DNA from: Rhizobiales bacterium 64-17
GTDB taxonomy: Bacteria; Pseudomonadota; Alphaproteobacteria; Rhizobiales; Xanthobacteraceae
Length of the DNA: 64,000 nt
Assembly (NCBI GenBank): GCA_001899285.1
Contig: MKWA01000024.1
Span: forward strand, 62,001-126,000
Reading direction: 5' to 3'
Positions 24,183 to 33,344 of this stretch are shown here, piece after piece; within the stretch, counting starts at the first letter, position 1, and every line of letters begins with the position of its first letter. The translations under genes and the position numbers were made by a program. The notes below the pieces were generated by a model, which did not search any database, had not been told where the DNA came from, and was given only the letters and a program-made list of their open reading frames with translations.

Positions 24183-24413
24183 ATGCTTCCTCAGTCTCTC
24201 CCGGCCCAATTACCGCTCCAAACCGAACGTCTCATCGACAAGCGCGAGGTCATGCGCCGGGTCGGTCTTGGGTACACGTCGATTTGGAAGCTCATGTGCG
24301 AGGACAAATTCCCGCGCTCTCGTGAACTCGGCCGCAACAAGGTCGCGTGGGTTGAGCGCGAAATCGACGAATTCATCAGGACTCGTCCGGTGCGTCGGCT
24401 GAAGGGCGACTGA
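24183..24413 (+). CDS. AlpA-family/MerR-like excisionase-regulator
   Basis: LIDKREVMRRVGLGYTSIWKLMCEDKFPRSRELGRNKVAWVEREIDEFI. Confidence 0.88.
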   Translation: MLPQSLPAQLPLQTERLIDKREVMRRVGLGYTSIWKLMCEDKFPRSRELGRNKVAWVEREIDEFIRTRPVRRLKGD

Positions 24414-26159
24414 GTGATGGAAGAAACAGCCGCTCCTGCCGCGCCCGCATCCCAATCTTCTATTCCCGATCCGCTGGAGGCTGAGTTTCGCGCCCTATCG
24501 GATGAATGCGTCGCAGCTTGTCTCGCGCAGGTGGCCGCCGACGCGAAGGTATCGGAAAAATTGGTCAAGGTGTACCTGAGTTGGCGCGGCCTTCGGGGTA
24601 CGCCGTTCATGGCGCAGCTTCACCAGGAAGAGGGCTTCTCGTTGCCCGATTACCATGCGGCTGCGCCCGACTTCGTTCCATTTACGAAAATCACGTTTCG
24701 CCTTGGGTTGCAGCGGACGCCTGAAGACAAAAAACGTCTTGCGCAAATGAATAGCGGCACCCGACGGAACAAACAGACCGGCTATGTTGCCAGTCTCGTT
24801 CGCCTTCATGCGGAGTATGAAGAGCACCGGCGCCGCTATGCCAGCGACCCGTACGAACAGCTGCTCGCTTTCCACGAAGAAGCGGGTGGTATTGAAGGAG
24901 CGCGCGAATGGCGCGTCCAGCAGAATGTGCAGCCGACATCGAAGAAAAGAAAAGGCGTTGCGCTGGTCGCGCTGAATAATAGCGTGTCGATCCACGATCG
25001 TGCACGTCAATGGATTGACGACAACGTCGTCGCCAAGATTACCAAGATCACCATCTTAAGCGCTGGACGGAAGACCAAGGTTGGCGCTGTTCAGTTCAGC
25101 GCTGATGGGCGCCAACTCACGGTTCTCGGGCGATATGGGCTGCGAGCCTTCGACATCGCGAACGACAACCTGCGAAATGTAGTTCGACAATCAGCAGCGC
25201 ATTTCGAACATATCGACCCGCCACTTTTGCGGTTGTTCGCAGAAGTTGCCCGAACGCAGCTTTATCCAAGGGCGTTCGCACCTGCCGGATCACGGCTTGA
25301 TCCGAGCAGTCCTTACTCGCTGTGGGATCAGAAGCTCAGCGGCTCAAATTTAGTTCGTCTATTCATGATCGACGGGCATTCTCTGACTTTAAGTCCCAGT
25401 GACGAAGCCGGACTTATCACCGTCGTCACTACACAGGAACCGCTATTTCCGGTCCTGTTGTGGTCGCGGTCGGGCACTCTCGAACAGGTCGAAGAGGCGC
25501 TTGACCAAGGTGCCCTGGCGGGAATGACGGTTAGTCCCGTTGCTCCCATGAAGCTCGGCAGCGGGGTGTTTGGGATGCGTCTGATTGCCAAGGCAGGCGA
25601 TCGCTGCAAATCGCACAAACCGGTTCTGTTGAAATTCGACGACACGGGCGTCGGTAGTCCTCCGCTTCAACCAACCCTAGACCTTCAGAATTTTGTTGCA
25701 CGGTGGTCGTTCTCGGCAGCACCTGAATGGTTTAGAGGCGTCCGGAAAGACTTCTTTGAACCATGGTCAAAAAACCAAGGAGCGCCCAATCGCATCACGC
25801 GCGTCGAAAACCGCCGTTTTGGGATTCGAGTCGACCACAACACCCTCGGCATCACGTTTGAGATCGATTCTGCGGGAAACGGGCCGATCGAAACAATCGC
25901 CCTCGGTAATTCCTCATCGACTAAAGCTCGCTTGCGTCATGGCCCCGGCTTTTGTGATGTGATGTCTCACGATGTTGTCCGCGTGTTCTGCGCGATACCG
26001 GACCTCCCGGTAAAAGGCCATGTGAGCGTCGAAGGAGACGATCACCTCATACTTCTGACGTTCGCGACCGATATAGGAAATTTCCAAATCGGTATTCCCT
26101 CGGTGCTCCAGGACAAGAAAAAGTTGGTCTACACCAAGGCGCATATGACTACGGTGTAG
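24414..26159 (+). CDS. Uncharacterised 581-aa protein, first gene of a pair with a TGT-like enzyme
   Basis: Long intact ORF directly abutting the AlpA stop and 3 nt from the next ORF; no family recognised. Confidence 0.85.
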   Translation: MMEETAAPAAPASQSSIPDPLEAEFRALSDECVAACLAQVAADAKVSEKLVKVYLSWRGLRGTPFMAQLHQEEGFSLPDYHAAAPDFVPFTKITFRLGLQRTPEDKKRLAQMNSGTRRNKQTGYVASLVRLHAEYEEHRRRYASDPYEQLLAFHEEAGGIEGAREWRVQQNVQPTSKKRKGVALVALNNSVSIHDRARQWIDDNVVAKITKITILSAGRKTKVGAVQFSADGRQLTVLGRYGLRAFDIANDNLRNVVRQSAAHFEHIDPPLLRLFAEVARTQLYPRAFAPAGSRLDPSSPYSLWDQKLSGSNLVRLFMIDGHSLTLSPSDEAGLITVVTTQEPLFPVLLWSRSGTLEQVEEALDQGALAGMTVSPVAPMKLGSGVFGMRLIAKAGDRCKSHKPVLLKFDDTGVGSPPLQPTLDLQNFVARWSFSAAPEWFRGVRKDFFEPWSKNQGAPNRITRVENRRFGIRVDHNTLGITFEIDSAGNGPIETIALGNSSSTKARLRHGPGFCDVMSHDVVRVFCAIPDLPVKGHVSVEGDDHLILLTFATDIGNFQIGIPSVLQDKKKLVYTKAHMTTV

Positions 26160-26162
26160 TCG

Positions 26163-27557
26163 ATGTCATCGATCGACCTGACGGCGCGGCTGCGGAACTT
26201 CGCGCCTTATCTGCCGAGCATTCAGCCCTCATCCGCCGAACGGTTCGTGAAGGATAGTTCGAAGTGGAGAGCATCCCCGTTGCCGGCCGGCTTGAGGCCG
26301 GATGACTTCGATTACCTTCAGGCCAACAATCGCTATTGGTCGTACCTATGTGGGTTGGCCTCGGCAGAGGCATTTCGGGGCAGCAAGGATAATTCGATCG
26401 CGTATCGCGACTCGAACACGGACGTGTTGGGCGATTCCGGGGGCTTTTCATACGGGTCTGGCAGCGGCGAACCTGGCCAATGGCGGGGGTTAACGTGTGA
26501 GGCAGAAGTCGTGGCTGCCTGGCGCAACAGCGGCATTCTTGAGAAAACGGTCGACTGGATCGAGCGTTATGCTTCGGCTGGTTTGACCCTCGACCTGCCA
26601 CTTTGGGCAGCACGACCGGTGAATTCGGAGTCACCATTCCACCTATGCTCCGCAATGACCCTGCTAGCGTTGAGCATGGAACACGTCCAATACCTGCTCG
26701 ATCGTAAGTCTGCGGGAAGACTCAAACGGAAATACCTCAACGTTCTGCAAGGCGATAAGGAGGCCGACGAAGAGGTTTGGTACCAGCAGGCGCGGCAGTA
26801 TCGGCTAGACGGGTGGAGCTTCGCGGGTGGCGTCGGCACCGATGGCGGACCTTATAGAATTATTCGGCGCCTGCTGACCCTCCGGGACGATGGTCTTCTC
26901 GGTTCGGGGTTGAACTGGGTGCATCTCCTCAAACAGACGCAGCTCCGCTGGGCCCCCGTCCTCACGGCCATGCAGCGGGGCATCCAGCGCTCCATCGGTG
27001 CCGAGGACTTCAAGATTACCTATGACAGCAGCACCCCCTATCAGGAGGCCGGCAAGCGTGAGCGATTTGTCGAAGCCCCCGCGCTCGGTCCGTCCCTCGT
27101 AGGCTGGCACTTCAAATATCATAAGTTCCCGACGACTTTTGGTGTGGCGACCGCTGCGGTGCCGCTATCCTTGGCCACTGCAACCTGCACGGCTCAGAAA
27201 TGCACTATGTGCCAAAGTCAGGGCTCACATCTTGATGCTCCGCTGCTCAGCCCGATCGCGCAACTTTTGACCATTCAGGATTTGCTGGAGCGGAAGGGAA
27301 ACCTCATTACCCGCCGGGGCAGTGTTCTGGCCGATGAGGTGCTGATCAACCACAACGTTTTTACGGTGGTGGAGGGCATCATCCGCGCCAACGAGGCGGT
27401 GTTTTCGGCCACACCGAATGCGCCGCAGGAATTGATCGATGCGGCTGGTATGGTCGCGGACATTTGTAATCGACAGTCATGGCACACCACGTTGACCTAC
27501 CACCGTACTTTTCTTGAAAAGGCGGTTGCCTATCGTCCGTCCAAAAATGTTCTGTGA
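26163..27557 (+). CDS. Divergent tRNA-guanine transglycosylase (TGT)/DpdA-superfamily protein
   Basis: TGT-order motifs: GDSGGF; GLTLDLP; YLNVLQG...LDGWSFAGGV; WVHLL; ITYDSSTP (nucleophile-Asp position); CTMC; LINHN. Confidence 0.75.
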   Translation: MSSIDLTARLRNFAPYLPSIQPSSAERFVKDSSKWRASPLPAGLRPDDFDYLQANNRYWSYLCGLASAEAFRGSKDNSIAYRDSNTDVLGDSGGFSYGSGSGEPGQWRGLTCEAEVVAAWRNSGILEKTVDWIERYASAGLTLDLPLWAARPVNSESPFHLCSAMTLLALSMEHVQYLLDRKSAGRLKRKYLNVLQGDKEADEEVWYQQARQYRLDGWSFAGGVGTDGGPYRIIRRLLTLRDDGLLGSGLNWVHLLKQTQLRWAPVLTAMQRGIQRSIGAEDFKITYDSSTPYQEAGKRERFVEAPALGPSLVGWHFKYHKFPTTFGVATAAVPLSLATATCTAQKCTMCQSQGSHLDAPLLSPIAQLLTIQDLLERKGNLITRRGSVLADEVLINHNVFTVVEGIIRANEAVFSATPNAPQELIDAAGMVADICNRQSWHTTLTYHRTFLEKAVAYRPSKNVL

Positions 27558-27559
27558 TG

Positions 27560-27595
27560 GTGCTGTCAGCGTAACGGTGACCGTTACGCCAGCAC
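27560..27595. terminator. Strong near-perfect hairpin, possible bidirectional terminator or operator
   Basis: GTGCTG-tca-GCGTAACGGT-g-ACCGTTACGC-CAGCAC; no T-tract. Confidence 0.6.
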
Positions 27596-27602
27596 AGCCC
27601 GC

Positions 27603-27713
27603 TCACCGCCAAAATATCGCCAGCGCGATCCACGGTGATGGAAGTGCCAGAAGCGCTAGCGCGTAGGTAGGCCATCTGCCGAATAGCGCCTGTAATTCCC
27701 GAATGTTTGCCAA
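27603..27713 (-). CDS. Putative 36-aa single-TM small protein, TTG start
   Basis: LANIRELQALFGRWPTYALALLALPSPWIALAIFWR*, preceded by strong SD GTAGGAGGGAAT. Confidence 0.5.
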   Translation of the reverse strand: MANIRELQALFGRWPTYALALLALPSPWIALAIFWR

Positions 27714-27788
27714 AATTCCCTCCTACCCGACCTTCCTGAAGGGAATATAGTCAGAAAAGAGTATGGGCAGAATTATGGGCTTATATTC

Positions 27789-28472
27789 CTAGTCAGCTAG
27801 ACCAACGATCAAACCAGCGTCGTTATCGTCGGCGCGCGAGCTGTTGACCTTCTTGTCGACCATCCAGCGCTGGAGAAGGTTGTCATTCCCAGGAACCAGA
27901 ACCTCCTTGCCAAGCTCGCCTGACAACCATCCGTCGAACTGTTCTGGCTGAAGAATAACCGGCATCCGGTCATGGACTTCGGCGACGAACTTGTTCGGTT
28001 CGGTGATGATCATGGAGCAGGAGCGGATCAGCTCTCCCGTTGTACGATCTTTCCACCCGTCCCAAATCCCCGCGATGGAAACGATCGGACTGTTCTTTTG
28101 GGTGAAATACCAAGGCTGCGGCTTCTTATCGCCTTCGATGTGCTGCCATTCGTAATAGCCACTCGCGGGAATGATGCAGCGGTTCTTTTTGAACGCAGTC
28201 CGAAACATCGGCTTCTGTTCCACTGTTTCCGCTCTGGCGTTGAACGTCGCCATTTTCATTTCCTTGAGCGGCTTTGACCACCATCCTGGAATGAGACCCC
28301 AGCGCATCTGCTCGATCTGGCGCTTACCCTCCAGTTCCGTGACCACATCAATCATCGTGGTCGGACAAATATTGTATCGAGGCTGAAGGTTGCGGATCAT
28401 GTAGGGCTCGGTCAGGCGGTATAGCCTGACGAGTTCTTCCCACGTGTACATGCTCGTAAAGCGCCCGCACAT
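27789..28472 (-). CDS. SOS response-associated peptidase (SRAP/YedK/HMCES family)
   Basis: N-terminal MCGRF with catalytic Cys2, QPRYNICPT, WGLIPGW, FNARAETV, RCIIPASGYYEW. Confidence 0.95.
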   Translation of the reverse strand: MCGRFTSMYTWEELVRLYRLTEPYMIRNLQPRYNICPTTMIDVVTELEGKRQIEQMRWGLIPGWWSKPLKEMKMATFNARAETVEQKPMFRTAFKKNRCIIPASGYYEWQHIEGDKKPQPWYFTQKNSPIVSIAGIWDGWKDRTTGELIRSCSMIITEPNKFVAEVHDRMPVILQPEQFDGWLSGELGKEVLVPGNDNLLQRWMVDKKVNSSRADDNDAGLIVGLAD

Positions 28473-28941
28473 CAGAAGCGGACCAGCGCCAGTGTGAGGA
28501 CGATAATCAGGACCGCGATGATGCACATCGGGATCGAGAGCCCGAAGTCCGGTTCAGGCCCGCCGTAATCCGGGGATTTCTCGTATCCGGTCATGTCTTT
28601 TCCCAGACGTGCCAGCGACCACCACGGTTTCGTTTCTTTGGATCGAATGGTTCTCCATCGAACCGCTGGCGGAAAGCCTCAGCCTGCTCGGGCTTGGCGA
28701 AACAATAAACGTTGTACCACACCGCATCCCGCACAACCGCGTGCCGGCGGGGGCAGGCTTCCAGCTCCTGTACCCCCGTTGAACCTCCAAACCATTGAAC
28801 CGGCCGGTGACATTCTCGCGGACCGCGATCTGGTGCGGCGAGCCCTATCCGTCGGGCGTAAGTTCCCCTTTCCGTTTCACGCATTCTCCTTGACTGAATG
28901 TTCTGCTTTTGTTCTAACTTGGCTTTCGCAAGAGTCCAGCC

Positions 28942-29223
28942 GTGATTGAGACACTCGGGGAAGCATGGAAGCTCGGATGGAAATGTTCGGCTCATTGCCT
29001 CTGGTTCGGCCCCTCCAAGCGCGGCACCCGCATGCTGCCGTACTGCGACGAACACTTTCAGCTGGACATGCTGACGTTGGTTCTGACCAGGGGTCACCGG
29101 TTTCCGATCGCACGCATGAACGAGGTTCTTCGCTGTCCGAAGTGCGGGTTCATGCGCATGCGCGTGTTTTTTGCACCACCCCCTGTTCACCGCCCTGAAG
29201 CCATAGCGATCAACGATGACTGA
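28942..29223 (+). CDS. Small CxxC-containing hypothetical protein
   Basis: KCSAHCLW..., LRCPKCGFMRMRVFF. Confidence 0.6.
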   Translation: MIETLGEAWKLGWKCSAHCLWFGPSKRGTRMLPYCDEHFQLDMLTLVLTRGHRFPIARMNEVLRCPKCGFMRMRVFFAPPPVHRPEAIAINDD

Positions 29224-29389
29224 GAAGAGCTCGCGCTATCTCGAAGCTGGCGCACCGACGGTTTGCCCCGCCTGCGGAGAGCCGTTCCGCACGTCGTGCA
29301 CCCGTAAGGACGATGTTTTCTATTGCGGTCAGGTCTGCGCGGACGAAGGCGCGAAGAATGTCGAACCCATGAAGAAGAGAAAGGTGTGA
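29216..29389 (+). CDS. 57-aa zinc-finger-like protein (below ORF-track cutoff)
   Basis: MTEKSSRYLEAGAPTVCPACGEPFRTSCTRKDDVFYCGQVCADEGAKNVEPMKKRKV; overlaps the preceding stop and abuts the next ORF. Confidence 0.6.
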   Translation: MTEKSSRYLEAGAPTVCPACGEPFRTSCTRKDDVFYCGQVCADEGAKNVEPMKKRKV

Positions 29390-29390
29390 G

Positions 29391-29636
29391 ATGAGCGTCA
29401 CGTATTACGTCGCGCTACCTTTCACGGTAGCGGAAGACGGCATCGCGCCCGGTCAGGCTGAGGAGTGTCCGACGGAGAACGCGGCGGTGTGGAAAGCGTC
29501 GTCGATGTCGCGCGACACCAAGTACGTCGGCGCGCTCGCGTTTAAGCGCAACGGCGATCCGAACCTTGGAGAGTTCTCGGAGGCTATCGTGATCCGGGCA
29601 TACGGTCAGGTACCCGCAGACCTGTCGGAGTTATGA
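29391..29636 (+). CDS. Hypothetical protein
   Basis: MSVTYYVALPFTVAEDGIAPGQAEECPTENAAVWKASSM; tightly follows the Zn-finger ORF. Confidence 0.6.
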   Translation: MSVTYYVALPFTVAEDGIAPGQAEECPTENAAVWKASSMSRDTKYVGALAFKRNGDPNLGEFSEAIVIRAYGQVPADLSEL

Positions 29637-29854
29637 CAGCCCTACCAACAACTGAACTTCGATGGCTCAATGCGCGCCGGAATACGATAAAATCGAAAGG
29701 CTTTGCACGTTTGTGAACTTGACGCCTTCAACTCACCCCGGCCAGCGCACCAACATTCTGGCAAAGCGCAGGCCCCGGATCATCCGCTGTTGGACCGCTA
29801 GTTTAGCATGATCATGCGCCCGTCTTGGATCGCCCGTTAACTGCCCATGCATTG

Positions 29855-30067
29855 CTATTCGGCTTGAGCTTGCAGCCGCACTCGGAGAACTTCCGCACCC
29901 TGCTCGTCGGTGACTTTGACTTGCATTCCCGGATCAGGGTGAAGGCGTCTGATTGTTTTAGCGTACGCCAGCGCGTGATCGCGGGCCGCAGCTTCGGTCG
30001 CGAACTCGATGCCGCTTGGATCGCTGTACTTTTGACCGTCTAGGACGTGGAAAAAATATCGGGGCAT
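29855..30067 (-). CDS. DUF6894-type protein
   Basis: MPRYFFHVLDGQKYSDPSGIEFATEAAARDHALAYA. Confidence 0.75.
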   Translation of the reverse strand: MPRYFFHVLDGQKYSDPSGIEFATEAAARDHALAYAKTIRRLHPDPGMQVKVTDEQGAEVLRVRLQAQAE

Positions 30068-30186
30068 CGTTCAACCTCGAGGTCGGAATGCCCACGCCTC
30101 ATGGAAAGTTCCATCCAACTCTTAGCAACTGATTCGTCCAGGGCGCGTTGAGTCGCGAATCATGTGTGTTGCGTAAAGGAGTACCC

Positions 30187-30669
30187 ATGGCCCCGCGCGC
30201 CTATTGGAAGGGGAACCTGCGGTTATCGCTCGTTTCGTGCCCTATCGAACTGTTCCCGGCCACCGGCGCCGCCGAAAAGATCAGCTTCAACCAGATCAAT
30301 TCCGAGACCGGGAACCGGATCAGCTACCGGAAGGTCGACGCCGGCACGGGCGAGCCAGTCGAAGCCGACAAAATCATCAAGGGCTACAAGGTGGACAAGG
30401 ACACGTATGTCACCCTTGAACCTGAAGAGCTTGAGGCTGTCGCGCTCGACACCACACACGCGATCAGCATCGAGCAGTTCGTTCCCGAAGCAGAGATCGA
30501 CGAGCTCTATTACGGCGATCCCTATTACGTGATGCCGGAAGGCGAGTACGGCGAGGAGGCCTTCGCGGTGTTGCGCGAGGCGATCAGCGAAAAAGACATG
30601 GTGGCGATCGGGCGGGTCGTATTCCGCTCCCGCGAACTGCTGGGACGGCTCGGGCTGGACCAAAGATAA
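30187..30669 (+). pseudogene. ku: 5' fragment of Ku (NHEJ DNA end-binding protein)
   Basis: MAPRAYWKGNLRLSLVSCPIELFPAT...YKVDKDTYVTLEPEELEAV...AIGRVVFRSRE then loss of homology and a stop; C-terminal part missing. Confidence 0.85.
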
Positions 30670-31303
30670 ATCGATCAAGCATCAAAAATGGAATGGTTGT
30701 GTTGCAGACCGAGGCGATCAGAACGCGCCCAGTTCCGGCAATTATGACCAAAGTGTCGTTGAGCCGACTGGCGCATCTTCGAAATGGCCAGCCGAACAAT
30801 ACGCTCAATGCCCTGCGCAAATGCTCGGACTATCCTATGACTGGAATAAGCTGAACGACCTCGTCGACGACATGGCGCCGGCAGGTAGCACCAATCAGCC
30901 GATCGGCCTCGTCTGGGCCTGGCAGTCGCTTGTTGGTGGCGGCCCATTGACCGCGCCCGCGAAGGACCCAAATTACATCTATTCCGACGTCATTATTTTA
31001 ATGTCCGATGGGCTGAACACTCAAAATCGCTGGTGGGGCAATGGATCTGCCACCTCAACATCGGTCGACAAGCGCATGTACGATGCTTCTTCAGGCGGCA
31101 GAGGCACTTGCGCGAACGCTAAGGCGGCCGGAGTGATTATCTACACTGTGCACGTCAACACGGGGGGCGATCCCACATCGACCCTGTTGCAGAATTGCGC
31201 GAGCGGAAGTGACAAGTTCACGGAGATCAAGTCTGCTAATCAGCTGATCTCCACGTTTGAGTCGATCGGCACGGCCCTCAGTAAGCTACGGATCGCAAAC
31301 TGA
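30640..31303 (+). pseudogene. 3' fragment of TadG-like VWA pilus protein
   Basis: In-frame WDGSGWTKDK...KWNGCVADRGDQN...PAEQYAQCPAQMLGLSYDWNKLNDLVDDMAPAGSTNQPIGLVWAWQSL; no N-terminus. Confidence 0.75.
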
Positions 31304-31325
31304 AAAATCTTAGCCGACGGTCACA

Positions 31326-31625
31326 ATGATCGACGACAGCGTTCAAATCCGCTGCCCGCGGTGCAAGTCTAAGTTCAGAGATAAGGCGCGACGCGTGGTC
31401 GACGGCTATTCTCGGTCGTGTCCTCATTGCGAAGGACTGGTGTTTTTCAATGAAGATGCTCCAAACGAAGAGCTCCGCGTAGCCCTTAGGACAGCCGCAA
31501 AGGTCCGCAAAGCGGTCAAACAAGAAGCGGCAAGCAATGTAATGGTCACCGAAAGCGACGTAGTCCCCGCGATCCGTAGCCGCCAACAGAATGCGCGATC
31601 AAAACTGCGAAACCGAAGCTTCTGA
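31326..31625 (+). CDS. Zinc-ribbon hypothetical protein
   Basis: IRCPRCKSKF...RSCPHCEGLVFF. Confidence 0.65.
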   Translation: MIDDSVQIRCPRCKSKFRDKARRVVDGYSRSCPHCEGLVFFNEDAPNEELRVALRTAAKVRKAVKQEAASNVMVTESDVVPAIRSRQQNARSKLRNRSF

Positions 31626-31690
31626 TCATCGTCATTAATCGCCCATCGATGTTGGCTAATTTCACCCATCGTTACGCACGACATAGGACT

Positions 31691-32353
31691 TTAGCGGTGC
31701 CATAATCGATTGAGCGGGCCGCTGCTTCCATACACGGGGTCTTTGACGGGTTTACGTACTTTGGAGATGCGTTTGATCGCGTCTGGCCGGTCACGGGTGT
31801 CTGTACATTCGTCGTAAGTGCCGTGTTCCGGATAAGCACCGACGACCAAGAAATTCGTGCTCGCCTCGATCAAGCGATGGCCGGTACCAGCAGGCAATAC
31901 CACGACATCGCCTGCTTTAACCGCAATGATGCGGCCTTTCACGCCGCCGCACTCAATCTTCGCGTCACCACGCGCAACGCCTAGAACCTCATGGATTTGG
32001 AAATGATAGTGCACGAAATCGTAGACCGTATCGCGCCAGGATCGCCGCCAGCCATTCACTTCAAACAAAGCTTCGATGACAGTCGCCAGATCGAAACGCC
32101 TTTCCCCGATTATTGCGGAGCGGTAGATCAATAATGGGAAGCGCGGATTATTCGGCACAATTCCATCGTCGGCGAACATGATAGCGGTGGGCTTCCGCGT
32201 TCGGATCATTCCGCGCAGCAGAGCAGGCTCCGGACGATCTTCGACGAGCTTCTTAGCGTAGTTCTTAATCTGATCTTTAAGTGGCATCGGCTTCGACTTT
32301 GTATTTTCAATGGTTAGGAGCAATACAAGTTCCCTGTGGATGATAATGAGCAA
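31691..32353 (-). CDS. Cupin-domain protein
   Basis: DFVHYHFQIHEVLGVARGDAKIECGGVKGRIIAVKAGDVVVLPAGTGHRLIEAS. Confidence 0.8.
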   Translation of the reverse strand: MLIIIHRELVLLLTIENTKSKPMPLKDQIKNYAKKLVEDRPEPALLRGMIRTRKPTAIMFADDGIVPNNPRFPLLIYRSAIIGERRFDLATVIEALFEVNGWRRSWRDTVYDFVHYHFQIHEVLGVARGDAKIECGGVKGRIIAVKAGDVVVLPAGTGHRLIEASTNFLVVGAYPEHGTYDECTDTRDRPDAIKRISKVRKPVKDPVYGSSGPLNRLWHR

Positions 32354-32674
32354 CCTATCATCTCATTCGGAGTGATGTTTGTGGCTACCTGCTCGGTAGT
32401 CGCGTGCTAATGAGGGCCTAGCTATATGGAGTTGAGTACCTCAACACAGCGTTCTAACCGATGTGCCACAAGCTTCGCTGTGGAGCGTTTCGTCTTATGT
32501 CTACGCTTCGCTTGCGCTCCGCTCTGACATAAGCACTCACGCCGTTTCTTCGATCTTCTCATCTTCAAAATGTTTAGCGTGTTAGACGCATGCTCATTCT
32601 AGACAATCCTTCAGCGATTGTTCTGTAAGTGTATCTTAATGTGATTGATAACTAGCCAATGTTTCACAATACAA

Positions 32675-32692
32675 CGTTCCCCAAAGGGAACG
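32675..32692. other. Hairpin CGTTCCC-caaa-GGGAACG
   Basis: Perfect 7-bp stem in the noncoding stretch downstream of the HUH gene. Confidence 0.55.
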
Positions 32693-32762
32693 CTATTTGT
32701 GTCGCTTGTAAACTCTGAGGCTGCAGAACGACGGCTCGCATCGTATCCTCGCGTTCAGATGA

Positions 32763-33344
32763 CTAGAGAACTGTATTATTCCAATCTATCTCTGACCCGC
32801 GGTCGAGATATTTGGTAGCGTAGCTGAAGTAATCGCCGGTCAGCGGGCCAGCCCAGTAGAGGCGATCGTCGAAATCGCACGTAGCAAATTCGCCAACCTG
32901 TTCGTGCCAAAGCGATGATAGCATTGTGGATGTGCGAAAGGCGCCAAGCTCAGGCGGAGATTTCAGGAGCAAATGCGCGTGCCACCCGACTGTCTGCTGA
33001 TGTTCAAGCACCACCAGCCGAGACACCCTGATACCATGTCGCCGATATTGGGCCCGGTGCACTTTCCGATCAAATCGGTTCAAGCAATGGCGCAGCTCTT
33101 TACTCAATGACATCTCGTCATTGCTGCAAAATCTTCCAAAAGCGGCTTGGACGCGACGCGGCAAATGCATTGTAGCCGGCAGATCACCACCACCTTGTCT
33201 CAGCCAATCGCGTACTGCGTCGCGTATGAAGATACGATGTTCAGGCCACGCCATTTGTTCTCGCCCATTCTGCTCTCTCTGCGCGACTGTATGAATAGCA
33301 GGTACTTGCTGCGCCAAACGTGTTGCGCATGAAGCGTCGGCCAC
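32763..33344 (-). CDS. HUH-endonuclease/Rep-like protein
   Basis: GWHAHLLL (HUH) followed by YFSYATKYLDR (YxxKY-like); start uncertain (33344 or internal). Confidence 0.55.
   Translation of the reverse strand: MADASCATRLAQQVPAIHTVAQREQNGREQMAWPEHRIFIRDAVRDWLRQGGGDLPATMHLPRRVQAAFGRFCSNDEMSLSKELRHCLNRFDRKVHRAQYRRHGIRVSRLVVLEHQQTVGWHAHLLLKSPPELGAFRTSTMLSSLWHEQVGEFATCDFDDRLYWAGPLTGDYFSYATKYLDRGSEIDWNNTVL

Noticed and set aside
28591-29190. 199-aa minus ORF overlapping a plus-strand small gene
   Set aside because: N-terminal part is antisense to 28942-29223; only the C-terminal ~45 aa (WYNVYCFAKPEQAEAFRQRFDGEPFDPKKRNRGGRWHVWEKT) look real, start cannot be fixed
30821-31303. 160-aa ORF as a complete VWA gene
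   Set aside because: Homology-like sequence continues upstream of the ATG into the ku junction; it is a truncated TadG fragment
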